A stretch of DNA of 49,248 nucleotides from Acidobacteriota bacterium (GTDB lineage Bacteria > Acidobacteriota > Aminicenantia > Aminicenantales > Saccharicenantaceae): NCBI GenBank assembly GCA_014894455.1, contig JADBLN010000112.1, positions 1 to 49,248 of the forward strand. The letters are read 5' to 3'. The translations under genes were made by a program, and so were the position numbers. Position 1 is the stretch's first letter. Each line of letters opens with the position of its first letter. Of the stretch, positions 49,202 through 49,248 are shown in pieces. The notes below the pieces were generated by a model, which saw only the letters and a list, made by a program, of their open reading frames with translations, did no database searches and had not been told where the DNA came from.

Positions 49202-49248
49202 TGGAGCGGGCAATGGGACTCGAACCCACAACAACCGGCATGGGAAGC
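49202..49248 (-). tRNA. tRNA-Gly(CCC), 3' part only
   Basis: The gene runs off the right edge. Visible parts: anticodon loop TTCCCAT (CCC), stem 3' arm GCCGG, T-arm GTGGGTTCGAGTCCCAT, acceptor 3' strand GCCCGC, discriminator T and an encoded CCA at 49202-49204. Confidence 0.85.

Overview
The window (about 49 kb, GC-rich chromosomal DNA with mostly short gaps and many 4-bp ATGA/GTGA overlaps) comes from a Gram-negative-type (diderm) bacterium: it encodes TolC, RND and OmpA envelope proteins, MEP-pathway IspH and LipM-type lipoate metabolism. The gene style (Tlc-like carrier with HEAT repeats, MacB-type ABC sets, DUF4097/DUF5668 operon, IspH followed by a polyprenyl synthase) would fit an Acidobacteriota/Aminicenantes-like lineage. 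That placement is an inference from gene content, not proven by a marker gene here.

Left part (1-30.1 kb), chromosomal backbone. A secreted kinase-like protein is followed by a leftward partner-switching operon (STAS antagonist, nucleotide-carrier/HEAT protein, FHA-GAF-PP2C phosphatase, RsbW-type kinase). Then come a small tautomerase, an amino-acid permease, a heavy-metal efflux set (CusA/B/C-like) headed by a tiny Cys/His-rich membrane-anchored protein, and a five-gene translationally coupled operon (three extended SDR enzymes, an Aur1-like PAP2 enzyme, a CPBP-like membrane protein) that looks like lipid chemistry. Next are a CocE/S15 hydrolase, an internally deleted ABC transporter fusion gene, ispH and a polyprenyl synthase, a PilZ protein, a MacB/Lol-like export operon and an OmpA-family protein.

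Middle (30.2-40.3 kb), an integrated element. A 59-bp direct repeat (30619-30677 and 40221-40279) duplicates the 3' part of tRNA-Leu(CAA), and the intact tRNA is at 40223-40308. Between the repeats are a tyrosine integrase, a stand-alone topoisomerase VI-A/Spo11-like TOPRIM protein, HTH regulators (one divergent and apparently leaderless), an XRE repressor with an operator, a RepA/DnaB-like helicase next to an iteron array, and small and large terminase genes. No portal, capsid, tail or lysis gene is recognisable. Paired 9-bp sites spaced 12 bp apart lie near both ends and once inside, and look like integrase arm sites. I read this as a phage satellite, or a heavily reduced prophage, carrying its own replication and packaging genes. 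A diverged tRNA-Leu fragment further left (30228-30266) suggests an older insertion at the same tRNA.

Right part (40.4-49.2 kb), backbone again. It holds TrmH, then two divergent ECF sigma/anti-sigma systems. The leftward one controls an HtrA-like protein that has lost its catalytic His and Asp; the rightward one heads two DUF5668-like membrane proteins and a DUF4097 repeat protein. Both sigma genes have similar ECF-type promoters (AACTT, 16 bp, GT). The window ends with an unrecognised 299-aa protein, a LipM-like octanoyltransferase and a tRNA-Gly(CCC) cut by the window edge. Three dispersed palindromic repeat families sit in the gaps; one copy overlaps the 3' end of cusA.
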